Positions 1-7,462 of a stretch of DNA of 17,788 nt are shown here, piece by piece. Position 1 is the stretch's first letter. Each line of letters starts with the position of its first letter. The stretch is taken from positions 1 to 17,788 of the forward strand of contig JAJECB010000005.1 of NCBI GenBank assembly GCA_022822245.1, read 5' to 3'. The stretch is from Gammaproteobacteria bacterium (GTDB lineage Bacteria > Pseudomonadota > Gammaproteobacteria > HK1). The notes below the pieces were generated by a model, which did not search any database, was not told the DNA's origin, and saw only the letters and a list, made by a program, of their open reading frames with translations. The position numbers and the translations under genes were made by a program.

Positions 1-485
1 ACCCACGCCTTCTCACCGTCGAGACGCCAGCCCGCTCCGTCCCGGCGCGCCGCGGTGGTGATCGCGGCTGCATCGCTCCCGCCCCCGGGCTCGGTGAGGA
101 GGAATGCGCCAATCCGCTCTCCCGCGATCAGGTCCGGAAGCCACCGCGCCTGTTGTGCGGGGGTTGCGTTCCGCGAGAGGTTGCGAGCGAGGTTGTTGTG
201 GACGACGAGCGAGAACGCGGAAGCCATGCACGCGGACGCGAACGCTTCCACCGCAAGGGCCATCGCGGGCATGGAGAGTCCGTGACCGCCGAGCGCGTCC
301 GGCACGGTGAGCCCGCACAGCCCGCGCCGCGCCGCCTCGCGGAACCCCTCGGCCGGCACCCGCCCCGCCTCGTCCCACGCGGCCGCGTTCGGCTCGATGA
401 CCTCACGGGCGAACGCGCGCGCCGCCTCCACCGCCGCCGACTCCCGTTCCGGGATCGGCGGCATCACCGCTTCGAGACCGCTCAT
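1..485 (-). CDS. Acyl-CoA dehydrogenase, N-terminal part (truncated by window edge)
   Basis: The gene runs off the left edge, so only the first 161 residues are visible. The ATG at 485 is preceded by a purine-rich GAGGGTGAGG. The visible protein has the N-terminal helical domain (FAREVIEPNAAAWDEAGRVP) followed by the start of the middle beta domain with FLLTEPGGGSDAAAITT and DGEKAWV. That is the typical FAD and acyl-CoA binding signature of the acyl-CoA dehydrogenase superfamily. By family knowledge it would oxidise an acyl-CoA thioester to the 2-enoyl-CoA and pass electrons to electron-transferring flavoprotein. The catalytic Glu and the C-terminal domain lie outside the window, so substrate chain length cannot be judged. 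It lies 91 bp downstream of the DUF488 gene on the same strand; no functional link is evident. Confidence 0.9.
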   Translation of the reverse strand, partial: MSGLEAVMPPIPERESAAVEAARAFAREVIEPNAAAWDEAGRVPAEGFREAARRGLCGLTVPDALGGHGLSMPAMALAVEAFASACMASAFSLVVHNNLARNLSRNATPAQQARWLPDLIAGERIGAFLLTEPGGGSDAAAITTAARRDGAGWRLDGEKAW

Positions 486-576
486 CCTCACCCTCGTCCG
501 CCGGCGCTCTCCCGGCCGCCGCCCCTTCCTTTCGTCATGCCCAAGTGCTCGATCTCCAATCCACCCCAATGCTCTC

Positions 577-1218
577 TCAGGTACATCGACCCTTTGCCTC
601 CGGTACGGCAGCAGCGTTGTCGAGGGCATGGCCGACCCGCTCGGTACGACGCGCGATGGCCTCCGCGATCAGTTCGTTTCGCGGCTGGAGACGGCGAAGC
701 AGATCGTCCTCCGGGTGGACGCCGGACACCGCGAGCAGCCGGTCCATTACGCCAGCGTGCGGTTCGAGCCGGCCGTCGAAAAGGATATGCGCGACGTCCA
801 TGCCGCGCTCGTCGAGCGCGCGTGCGACGAGAAGCGTCCGATGACAATCGAGGGGCTCCTTCTCGGCGCACATGAGCACGACACGATGCTCCGCCGCGCC
901 TCGCACGACCCGCTCGAGACCCTCACGGAAGCCCTCCGTCTGCGCTACACGGTCGTAGCGGATACGCCCCTTCTTGTAACAGGCGGGGTCGTCCGAGCGA
1001 CCGCCAAGCTCACGGCCGAGGTACAGGTACCGTACACCGCGTGCCTCGAGTGCCGCGGCAAGCGGCTCCCGGCTGAAGTGGGGATTGAAACGGCTGTACG
1101 GGGCCGATCGCACGTCGGCCAAGGCGGTGACACGGTGCCGTTGCAGCAGCCCGAGGAAGGTCTCCAACGAGTGGTTGGAGTGCCCGACCGTCAGTATGGT
1201 GCCGTCTTTCCCGCTCAT
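577..1218 (-). CDS. DUF488 family protein
   Basis: A 213-aa protein with the DUF488 hallmarks: TVGHSNHSLETF near residues 10-21, DVRSAPYSRFNPHFS at 35-49, YLGRELGG at 66-73 and the Cys/His signature MCAEKEPLDCHR at 116-127. The biochemical function of DUF488 proteins is not established. The conserved His, Asp, Arg and Cys residues suggest a metal-binding or catalytic site, but this is inference. The ATG at 1218 has only a weak G-rich ribosome site (GGGGGTAG). It follows the AlbA_2 gene by 75 bp on the same strand, so the two could be cotranscribed. The C-terminal 40 residues are outside the recognisable conserved region. Confidence 0.85.
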   Translation of the reverse strand: MSGKDGTILTVGHSNHSLETFLGLLQRHRVTALADVRSAPYSRFNPHFSREPLAAALEARGVRYLYLGRELGGRSDDPACYKKGRIRYDRVAQTEGFREGLERVVRGAAEHRVVLMCAEKEPLDCHRTLLVARALDERGMDVAHILFDGRLEPHAGVMDRLLAVSGVHPEDDLLRRLQPRNELIAEAIARRTERVGHALDNAAAVPEAKGRCT

Positions 1219-1293
1219 GCCGCTACCCCCGGCCGGGCTCGGCGATCACCGCAGTCAGCTTGGCCACCACGGCATCGTCCGCAAGCTCCTCGG

Positions 1294-2508
1294 CTACTCG
1301 GCCGCACGGATCACGAGCCGCAGCTCGCTGTCGTCGAGCAGACTGTACTCGGGGAGGACTCCCGACAGTTGCTCGCACTCGGCGCGGATGATCGGCACAC
1401 CATCACCGCGCCGATCCATCATGTGGTCGCGTCCGAGGCCGGTCGGCGCCGGGCAGCGTCCCAGCAGGGACACGATGAGCTCGTTCCGACTGGCCTGCCG
1501 GAGGTGCAGGCTGTCCGGGGTGAGGGTGTTGGCCAGCGCCCCGGGAACGTAGAGCTCGAGCCGATCACCGAACATGTGCAAGCGGATCCGCGACCCGGCC
1601 ATCGAGTAATCCCGGTGGGCGACGGCATTCACGAGGGCCTCGAACACCGCCCGCTCGCCGAACTGCGGGCGCTCCGTCCTTGCCAGCCTCTTCGTCGCCC
1701 GCACCAACATGTTCCGACGCACGAAGTGGAGTGCTTCCGCGACCTGCTCGTCGAGCGGCCCCCCGATATCGCGGGCATCGGTCTGATAGTCGATGTCGGT
1801 CCGTTCCCCCGCGTAGCTGACGGCCTGGACATAGGCGTGCGGCAGCCATCGTTGCGGCTCGGGCGTGCAAAGCAGAACGCCGGTAAGAGTCAATCTTTCC
1901 GCGCCATCATCGTCCCGGGCCACGATGCGAAGCTTGCGCAGAGTGTCTTCCGAGGTGTCTTCGCGCGCGAATCTCCGCGCCCGCCCATGGTCCAGATCGG
2001 CTGGTGAGGTACCGGGAACGATGGACTCGTCGAATCGAATGAGGCGGGTCTGGCTGCGCTCCTGCAGTAGCCTTGCGAGAGCGTCAGGCGCCATTTCGCG
2101 CTTCGAGCTTCCCAGCCTGCGGAAGTAGCCTCCCGGACTCCGGTGCACGTACAGACTCCGCGCGACGTCAATGCGAACCACCGGAACCCGTCGACCGGCG
2201 GAGTCCCCCAGCTCGAGCTTGCGAATGTCGGCGTCGAGAGGAGGCTTCACCGAGTCATTGCAGATCTCGCGGACCCATCCCTCGGCCACGTCCAGGCCAT
2301 CGAGAGGGATACCAGGGATCTCCCGGGTCCGATCGTCCACGCCGAGGACAACGGTCCCCCCCCTCGAGTTCGCCATTGCGGCCAGTTCGTCGGCGAGCTC
2401 GTGCCGGTCCGGGCTCCTGACACGCTTGCCGGTCACCTCGACGCGCTTGAGCTCCAGCGTCGAATCCTCTCCGAGCCGGATGCGATCCGCCAAGTCGGCG
2501 TCAGTCAT
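1294..2508 (-). CDS. AlbA_2 (Schlafen-type) DNA-binding domain protein with C-terminal HATPase_c_4-like domain
   Basis: A 404-aa protein. Residues about 13-130 form an AlbA_2 domain with EDSTLELKRV, then ELADELAAMANSRGGTVVLGV, which is the usual 'suffix SF-N...GG.i.iGV' core. Residues about 285-380 match the RecG-like/HATPase_c_4 ATP-binding region, with EALVNAVAHRDYS at 290-302, DRLELYVPGAL at 315-325, RNELI at 341-345 and a G-rich segment with GLGRDHMMDRRGDG at 357-370. Such proteins are often annotated as transcriptional regulators or putative ATP-dependent helicase-like proteins, and many sit in defence or toxin contexts. The frame stays open 59 codons further upstream, but those residues are Arg/Ser-rich and overlap the MNT gene. 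The ATG at 2508 gives the canonical N-terminus and overlaps the MNT stop by 8 bp, implying translational coupling. Confidence 0.85.
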   Translation of the reverse strand: MTDADLADRIRLGEDSTLELKRVEVTGKRVRSPDRHELADELAAMANSRGGTVVLGVDDRTREIPGIPLDGLDVAEGWVREICNDSVKPPLDADIRKLELGDSAGRRVPVVRIDVARSLYVHRSPGGYFRRLGSSKREMAPDALARLLQERSQTRLIRFDESIVPGTSPADLDHGRARRFAREDTSEDTLRKLRIVARDDDGAERLTLTGVLLCTPEPQRWLPHAYVQAVSYAGERTDIDYQTDARDIGGPLDEQVAEALHFVRRNMLVRATKRLARTERPQFGERAVFEALVNAVAHRDYSMAGSRIRLHMFGDRLELYVPGALANTLTPDSLHLRQASRNELIVSLLGRCPAPTGLGRDHMMDRRGDGVPIIRAECEQLSGVLPEYSLLDDSELRLVIRAAE

Positions 2509-2936
2509 CGCTTCTCCGGCTTGCGCCCGGGTGCTTCTCCAGTCGCCGGTACTCGCGCAGGACTGGCTGGAGGTCGAACCACTCGTTGCGGGTGCGCACC
2601 TCGAACCGTATTCGGAGCGACGGGTCGCGGTCGACGAGCAGCACCCCGTCGCGAAGGACGCGGGCGCGAAGGTCGGCCGGAGCACTGTTCATCGCGACCA
2701 CTTGCGTCGGGCGCCGAAGGAGGCGTTCGATCTCCCCTTCGAGCCGCAACGGGAGGGCATCGAAGGTTACCGCCGGAGTGTGGCGGGAAAGGACCGCCAC
2801 GTCGACGTCGCTGTCGGCGAGCGCGTCCCCCCGGGCGAAGCTGCCGAAAAGCCACGCGGCGACGACATCGGCGGGCGGAGGCCGGGGACTCGGCGAAGAA
2901 TCCGCTCAGGCGTTCGATTATGCCGATCCGGTCCAT
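2501..2936 (-). pseudogene. MNT-type minimal nucleotidyltransferase, apparently frameshifted
   Basis: The ATG at 2936 opens with MDRIGIIERLSGFFAESP. Continuing in that frame gives Arg-rich nonsense. Stepping +1 inside or next to the C-run at complement 2887-2884 gives ADVVAAWLFGSFARGDALAD and then SDVDVAVL, the classic GSx(n)DxD nucleotidyltransferase core. The frame then runs to a stop at 2501 with a typical MntA-like tail (GVLLVDRDPSLRIRFEVRT, EWFDLQPVLREYRR). Rebuilt, the protein is about 144 aa, the normal size for MntA-like antitoxins, which AMPylate HEPN toxins. The +1 frame has no usable start between its upstream stop (about 2908) and the motif, so a single extra base is the simplest reading. 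No HEPN/HepT partner is adjacent; the AlbA_2 gene takes its place. Sequencing error, true decay or programmed shift cannot be told apart here. Confidence 0.75.
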
Positions 2937-2941
2937 GTCCG

Positions 2942-2947
2942 ATTATA
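2942..2947 (-). promoter_or_regulatory. Consensus -10 box (TATAAT), likely leaderless promoter of the MNT gene
   Basis: The minus strand reads GTGCCTATAATCGGAC directly before the ATG at 2936. The perfect TATAAT ends only 5 nt from the ATG, so transcription would begin at or next to the start codon and the mRNA would be leaderless. No good -35 is seen 17 nt upstream (CCCGTC). Confidence 0.5.
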
Positions 2948-2980
2948 GGCACGGCGCTTCGCGCGACGGGCGACGCCGGG

Positions 2981-2986
2981 TATCCT
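2981..2986 (+). promoter_or_regulatory. Possible -10 box (TATCCT) upstream of the glutathione S-transferase gene
   Basis: The context is CCGGGTATCCTCTCCGG on the plus strand. A start near 2993 would give a leader of about 109 nt before the ATG at 3102. The same hexamer occurs upstream of the SMP-30 gene (complement 5832-5837). No -35 is recognisable. Confidence 0.3.
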
Positions 2987-3101
2987 CTCCGGAGTGCACA
3001 TTCGGCATGGCCTCGGGTCAGGGTACGGAGACGTCCGGTCGGGACGGCTCAGGTCGGCCGGTCCCGGGCGCCCCCAAGCTACCCTTGGAGAAAGTTCCTC
3101 G

Positions 3102-3737
3102 ATGCTCCGTCTCTACGACAACCACCTGTCCGGAAACGGCTACAAGCCGCGCCTGCTCCTCGCCCACCTCGGCCGAACCTACGAACGCATCGAGGTCGAC
3201 ATCCTGAAGGCGGAGACACGGACCGCGGAGTTCCTCGCCCGGAACCCCAACGGCCGCATCCCGGTGCTGGAGCTCGACGACGGCACCTGCCTCGCCGAGT
3301 CGAACGCGATCCTCTTCTATCTCGCGGAGGGCTCTCCCTTCCTCCCGGTCGACAAACTGGGCCGTGCCCTCGCCCTGCAATGGATGTTCTTCGAGCAGTA
3401 CAGCCACGAGCCCTGCATCGCGGTCGCCCGCCACTGGATCCAGCACGTCGAGATGACGGAGGCGCAGCGGAACCAGCTCCCCGAGAAGCAGGCGGGCGGG
3501 CGGGCCGCGCTCGCCGTCATGGAGCGACACCTCGGCGGGTCCGAGTGGTTCGGAGGGGACGCAATGGGCATCGCCGACTTCGCCCTCTACGCCTACACCC
3601 ACGTGGCGGACGAAGGCGGATTCGACCTCGCGGACTACCCGGCGGTCGGCGCGTGGCTCGCCCGGGTGGCGGAGCAGCCGGGGCACGTCCCGATGAACCC
3701 CGCGCCGGAGGGCATCGTCAACCCGGCCGGCGGCTGA
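3102..3737 (+). CDS. Glutathione S-transferase family protein
   Basis: A 211-aa protein of the usual GST length. The N-terminal thioredoxin fold begins MLRLYDNHLSGNGYKPRLLL and contains NPNGRIPVLELDDG, with the conserved cis-Pro at about residue 54, followed by LAESNAILFYLAEGSPFLP. The ES pair at 66-67 is the glutathione gamma-glutamyl binding motif. The C-terminal helical domain has FGGDAMGIADFALYAYTHVAD, with the conserved N-cap-like D. It probably conjugates or isomerises electrophiles with glutathione; the substrate is unknown. The frame is open further upstream, but GGAG at 3087-3090 and the conserved N-terminus select the ATG at 3102. The 3' end overlaps the convergent EamA permease gene by 20 bp. 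Confidence 0.93.
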   Translation: MLRLYDNHLSGNGYKPRLLLAHLGRTYERIEVDILKAETRTAEFLARNPNGRIPVLELDDGTCLAESNAILFYLAEGSPFLPVDKLGRALALQWMFFEQYSHEPCIAVARHWIQHVEMTEAQRNQLPEKQAGGRAALAVMERHLGGSEWFGGDAMGIADFALYAYTHVADEGGFDLADYPAVGAWLARVAEQPGHVPMNPAPEGIVNPAGG

Positions 3738-4611
3738 CCGACGGACCGGCCGCGGGCAGCACCTCGACGAGGGCGGCCGCGACGATGAGGGCCGACCCGA
3801 CGATCTGGACCGCGCCGAACGGCTCCCCGGCGAAGGCGGCGGCCGACGCGAGGCCGGTCACCACCTCCATCATCATGAGGAGCCCGGCCCGGCCCGGGCT
3901 TACGAGCCGCACCCCCCACAGGATGCCGAGCGCGCTCGCGACGCTCAGCGCCGCGACTCCGAGGACGATCGCGAGGGGGACGGCCGTGAAGAGCGGCACC
4001 GGGCCCGCGTCCACGAACGGCAACAACGAGACGAGCAAGGTGGCCGCGGTGCCGCCGACGAAGAGAGACGTGACGTGGGCGACCGGGGGGATGGCGGTGT
4101 CCTGGTGCACACGGATCGTCCCGAGCGCCCAGGCGACGCCGGCCGCGAGGGCGAACCAGTCACCGAGGTTGCGCGGGAGCGGCACGCCGCTCTCTCCCCC
4201 GAGCACCACCCACAGCCCCCCGAGGCCGAGGACGAGCGCGGCGACCCGGGCGCCGGTGAAGCGCTCTCCGAGCACGAAGCGCCCGAGCACCGTCGCCCAC
4301 ACCGGGCTGAGATAGAACAGCAGGATCGCGTTCAGCACCTCGGTGAGCGCGATCGAGATCGAGTAGAGGATGAAGGCTCCGCCGGTGAGGAAGCCCGTCG
4401 CGAGCATCCGCGGGGTGAACGCGGCGCGCGCGCCCGGCCACCGGACGAGGACCGGAACGAGGAGCACCAGCCCCGCGACGAACACCCCGAGGGTGAGCCA
4501 CACCGCACCGACGCCGCGCGCTTCGAGGTACCGTACCGGGATCCAGTAGAGCCCCCAGAGGGCCCCCGAGACCGCGATCGCGATTTCGGGACCGGTGAGC
4601 CGAACGGGCAT
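3718..4611 (-). CDS. DMT superfamily permease (EamA family)
   Basis: About 297 aa and very hydrophobic, with around ten predicted membrane helices in two EamA repeats. The first repeat starts ALWGLYWIPVRYLEARGVGA and includes ALTEVLNAILLFYLSPVWAT and LGERFT. The second includes AAGVAWALGTIRVHQD and ends with AGEPFGAVQIVGSALIVAAALVEV. EamA transporters export or import small metabolites across the inner membrane; the substrate cannot be predicted. The start is ATG 4611 or the adjacent GTG 4614; neither has a clear ribosome site. The gene ends inside the convergent GST coding region and lies 176 bp downstream of the SMP-30 gene on the same strand. Confidence 0.9.
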   Translation of the reverse strand: MPVRLTGPEIAIAVSGALWGLYWIPVRYLEARGVGAVWLTLGVFVAGLVLLVPVLVRWPGARAAFTPRMLATGFLTGGAFILYSISIALTEVLNAILLFYLSPVWATVLGRFVLGERFTGARVAALVLGLGGLWVVLGGESGVPLPRNLGDWFALAAGVAWALGTIRVHQDTAIPPVAHVTSLFVGGTAATLLVSLLPFVDAGPVPLFTAVPLAIVLGVAALSVASALGILWGVRLVSPGRAGLLMMMEVVTGLASAAAFAGEPFGAVQIVGSALIVAAALVEVLPAAGPSVSRRPG

Positions 4612-4787
4612 CACGCGGTCAGCGCGTCGAGCAGGATGCGTCGGGGCCGGCGGTTCCCGGCCGCATCAGGCGAGTCCGCGGCGGGAGGCGCGCCGCGGCC
4701 GGAGCACCGGCGGCGCCGGGAGACGGAACCGCGCGCACCGCTGGATCCGGCGGTCAGCGCACCGGCCGGCGGCACGACCCCATCGTC

Positions 4788-5717
4788 TCAGGTGTTGAGG
4801 AAGTTGAGCGGCAGGCCGGGCCGCGGCCAGTCCATCGCGACGAGCCGCCCGTCCCACGAAAGCGTCACGTACGCGGTCTTGAGGTCGGGTCCTCCGAAGC
4901 AGATGTTGGTGGTGTAGGGGTCGTCGAGCTCGACGAACTCGAGGGTCCCGCCGTCGGGCTTCGCCACCGTGATCCCCCCCGTCATGAGGGTCGCGACGCA
5001 CACGTTGCCCGAGGCTTCGAGGGCGAGCGAGTCGAAGCGCCGCCAGCCGCCGTCACAGGTGACGAGCCGGCCGCCGTTCAGCGACGGCGGGAACGGCTCC
5101 ATCGCGACCTCCCCTTCACCGGTGATCGAATAGGCCCAGAGCCGGGCGCCCTCCGTCTCCGCCACGTAGAGGGTCTTCTCGTCCGGCGAGAGGCCGATGC
5201 CGTTCGCGGTCAGGAAAGGATGGACCGCCTCCCGGATGAGGCTCCCGTCGGAGCGCGCGTAGTAGATGCCGCCCCGGTCGATCTCGCGCTCCCGGACCTT
5301 TCCGAGGTCGGTGAACCAGAAACCGCCCCGGCGGTCGAACACGATGTCGTTCGGGCCCTTGAGCGGGCGGCCTTCGCACGAGTCGTACAGCACCTCGACC
5401 GCGCCGGTATCGAGGTCGACCCGCTCGATCCGGCCGCTCACGTAGTCGTCCGACTGCCCGATCGAGCGCCGGTTGCCGTTCGGCTCCACGTGCCACTTGA
5501 AGCCGCCGTTGTTGCAGACGTAGCACCTGCCGTCCGGGCCGACGGCCGCCCCGTTGGGTCCACCGCCGGTCTCGGCCACGATCTCCTTGCGGCCGTCGGG
5601 GAACACCCGCGTGAGGGTTCCCCGGCCGATCTCGACCACGAGCACGGTGCCGTCCGGCATCGCGATCGGGCCTTCGGGAAAGAGAAGGCCATCGGTAATC
5701 GTGCGGTACTGCGGCAT
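4788..5717 (-). CDS. SMP-30/gluconolactonase/LRE family protein
   Basis: A 309-aa six-bladed beta-propeller lactonase-type protein. Likely metal ligands by family alignment are E15 (LLFPEGPIAMPDG), N123 (LKGPNDIVFDRRGGFWFTD), N172 (TANGIGLSPDEKTLYVAET) and D229 (RRFDSLALEASGNVCVATL). All four positions are present, so the enzyme is probably active. Such enzymes hydrolyse sugar lactones such as gluconolactone to the aldonic acid. The ATG at 5717 is chosen because AGGAG lies just upstream and the propeller begins there; the open frame upstream encodes Arg/Pro-rich sequence. It is divergent from the LarA-family gene, 187 bp apart, which suggests a shared control region and a linked lactone/hydroxyacid pathway. 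Confidence 0.92.
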   Translation of the reverse strand: MPQYRTITDGLLFPEGPIAMPDGTVLVVEIGRGTLTRVFPDGRKEIVAETGGGPNGAAVGPDGRCYVCNNGGFKWHVEPNGNRRSIGQSDDYVSGRIERVDLDTGAVEVLYDSCEGRPLKGPNDIVFDRRGGFWFTDLGKVREREIDRGGIYYARSDGSLIREAVHPFLTANGIGLSPDEKTLYVAETEGARLWAYSITGEGEVAMEPFPPSLNGGRLVTCDGGWRRFDSLALEASGNVCVATLMTGGITVAKPDGGTLEFVELDDPYTTNICFGGPDLKTAYVTLSWDGRLVAMDWPRPGLPLNFLNT

Positions 5718-5904
5718 CGGGAACTCCTGTGGCGGGGGTTTCGCGGTGGTCCTCCCCCGCCGCCGCGATGGCTGGTCGGGGACGAGGCTTTCGTGCTCCA
5801 ATTGGTACGCGAAGGGGCGCGAGGGCGCAACAGGATACCGGCCCCGGACCGGGAACGGGAACGGGCGCCGCAGCACGTGATCGCGGCACGAGCGGAGGCG
5901 GGAG
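5718..5904. promoter_or_regulatory. Divergent control region between the SMP-30 and LarA-family genes
   Basis: This 187-bp spacer must hold both promoters. On the minus strand TATCCT (5837-5832), in the context CGGTATCCTGTTGCG, is a possible -10 for the lactonase gene. An 8-bp palindrome CCAATTGG lies at 5798-5805, one of the few AT-containing symmetric elements here, and could be an operator core. No strong -35 was found for either direction. Both genes have good ribosome sites. Confidence 0.4.
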
Positions 5905-7170
5905 ATGAACGTCAAGCTTCTCTACGGGCGCGGCGAGCTCGAGGTGCGGCTGCCCGAGGGGTGCGAGCCGACGGTGATCGAGAAGCCGGCCATGCCGGTC
6001 CTCGAGGATCCGGCGGCCGCGGTCGCCGCCGCCCTCGACGGCGGCGGGCTCGAGGCTGCGGCGGCGGGCGCGCGCTCGGCCTGCCTCCTCATCTGCGACA
6101 TCACTCGCCCGGTGCCGAACCGGCTGTTCCTGCGACCGCTCGTCGAGCGCCTGGAACGCGCCGGGGTCCCCCGCGCCGCCGTCACCGTGCTCGTCGCCAC
6201 CGGCCTGCACCGGCCCAACCTGGGCGACGAGCTCGCGGAGGTGGTGGGGGACCCGTGGGTGCTCGAGCACGTCCCGGTGGTCAACCACTACGCGCGCAAC
6301 GACGACGACCACGTCGACCTCGGGCGAACCCGCCGCGGAACTCCGATCCGGCTCGACCGGCGGTTCGTCGAGGCGGACGTCCGCATCGCGACCGGACTGG
6401 TCGAGCCTCACTTCATGGCCGGCTACTCCGGGGGCCGCAAGGTCATCTCCCCCGGCATCGCCCACGCCGAGACGATCACGACCTTCCACAACCATCGCTT
6501 CATGTCGGACCCGTGCGCGGAGAACTGCGTGCTGGACGGCAACCCCCTGCACCGCGAGCAGCTCGAGATCCTCGAGCGCATCGGGGGCGCCCTCGCCCTC
6601 AACACGGTGATCGACGACCGGCGCCGGCTCGCCTTCGTGAACTTCGGCGACTGCCGCGAAAGCCACCTCGACGCGGTCGCCTTCGTCCGCCGGTACGCGG
6701 AGGTGACCCTCCCCCGCCGGTTCGCGACGGTGGTGACGAGCGCGGCCGGCTACCCCCTCGACAAGACCTTCTACCAGACCGTCAAGGGGATGGTGGGGGC
6801 GCTCGGAGCGCTCGAGGACGGCGGCGACCTCATCGTCGCGTCGGAGTGCTCGGAGGGGCTCGGGTCGGCCGAGTACCGGGACGCCCAGCGCCGCCTCGTC
6901 GCGGCGGGGCCGGACGCGTTCCTGGCCGGGATCTCCGGCAAGCCGCACGCCGACATCGACGAGTGGCAGACGCAGATGCAGACCCGTTCGCTCGCCAGGG
7001 GGCGGATCTCGCTCTTCGCCGAGGGACTCTCCTCCTCCGACCGGGCGCTCACCGGCGTCGGGTCCGTCGCCTCGGTCGAGCGCGCGGTCGCCGAGAGCAT
7101 GGAGCGCCACCGCGACCCCCGGATCGCGGTGATTCCGGAAGGCCCCTACGTGATCCCCCGCGCCGCCTGA
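5905..7170 (+). CDS. LarA-family (nickel-dependent lactate racemase-like) protein
   Basis: A 421-aa protein of normal LarA length. Diagnostic motifs are DITRP (65-69), ATGLHRP (98-104), EPHFMAGYSGGRK (167-179), TTFHNHRF (192-199) and YPLDKTFYQTVKG (283-295). By comparison with Lactobacillus plantarum LarA, H102, H169, K179, H195, Q291 and K294 fall at the spacing of its catalytic His pair, pincer-cofactor Lys, nickel ligand and active-site Gln/Lys. That implies an intact site for the nickel-pincer cofactor. Homologues racemise or epimerise diverse 2-hydroxyacids, so the substrate need not be lactate. The divergent lactonase makes an aldonate or similar acid plausible (inference). The LarB, LarC and LarE cofactor genes are not in the window. 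GGAGGCGGGAG before the ATG supports the start. Confidence 0.9.
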   Translation: MNVKLLYGRGELEVRLPEGCEPTVIEKPAMPVLEDPAAAVAAALDGGGLEAAAAGARSACLLICDITRPVPNRLFLRPLVERLERAGVPRAAVTVLVATGLHRPNLGDELAEVVGDPWVLEHVPVVNHYARNDDDHVDLGRTRRGTPIRLDRRFVEADVRIATGLVEPHFMAGYSGGRKVISPGIAHAETITTFHNHRFMSDPCAENCVLDGNPLHREQLEILERIGGALALNTVIDDRRRLAFVNFGDCRESHLDAVAFVRRYAEVTLPRRFATVVTSAAGYPLDKTFYQTVKGMVGALGALEDGGDLIVASECSEGLGSAEYRDAQRRLVAAGPDAFLAGISGKPHADIDEWQTQMQTRSLARGRISLFAEGLSSSDRALTGVGSVASVERAVAESMERHRDPRIAVIPEGPYVIPRAA

Positions 7171-7198
7171 GCGCCGCCCGGGTCCCGGGGACGGCACC

Positions 7199-7223
7199 GG
7201 CGCCGCGTTGCGCGCGCGGCGCC
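7199..7223 (+). terminator. GC-rich hairpin after the LarA-family gene
   Basis: Perfect 9-bp stem GGCGCCGCG / CGCGGCGCC with a 7-nt loop, starting 28 nt after the LarA stop codon. There is no T-run after it, so it is either a weak intrinsic terminator or an mRNA 3'-end stabiliser. Confidence 0.45.
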
Positions 7224-7313
7224 TTCGCGAGGGTTCGCTGCCCCCGCAACGCCGGCGTCCCGCCGCGGATCACCATGCGGTTCCGCGGACGCAGCCGGAA
7301 TCGGGAATGGGGT

Positions 7314-7319
7314 TATGAT
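7314..7319 (+). promoter_or_regulatory. Possible -10 box (TATGAT) upstream of the LLM-class oxidoreductase
   Basis: The context GGGGTTATGATTCGAACC is an AT-richer patch inside GC-rich spacer and matches the -10 consensus at 5 of 6 positions. A start near 7326 would give a 137-nt leader. No -35 is seen. Confidence 0.35.
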
Positions 7320-7462
7320 TCGAACCGACCCGTTTCCATGCCGTGGATACCGGCGCGCAGCGCGCACCACGCACGACGCACCGGACCACTCCACCGCCCC
7401 TCCGCGTACACGCTCGAACGGGGATGAGACCCGCCCGTCCACTTGATTCACGGGAGCAGAAG

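Noticed and set aside
307..2007. Long plus-strand open frame of 566 codons
   Set aside because: It lies opposite DUF488 and AlbA_2 genes with clear family motifs and encodes low-quality, motif-free sequence. It is a high-GC antisense shadow.
4075..4917. Plus-strand frame rich in Glu/His/Arg
   Set aside because: It is opposite the EamA permease gene, whose membrane helices are unmistakable.
5116..7427. Very long open frames of about 700 codons on both strands
   Set aside because: They are antisense or alternative-frame readings of the SMP-30 and LarA-family genes, rich in Arg, Pro, Gly and Asp with no fold signature.
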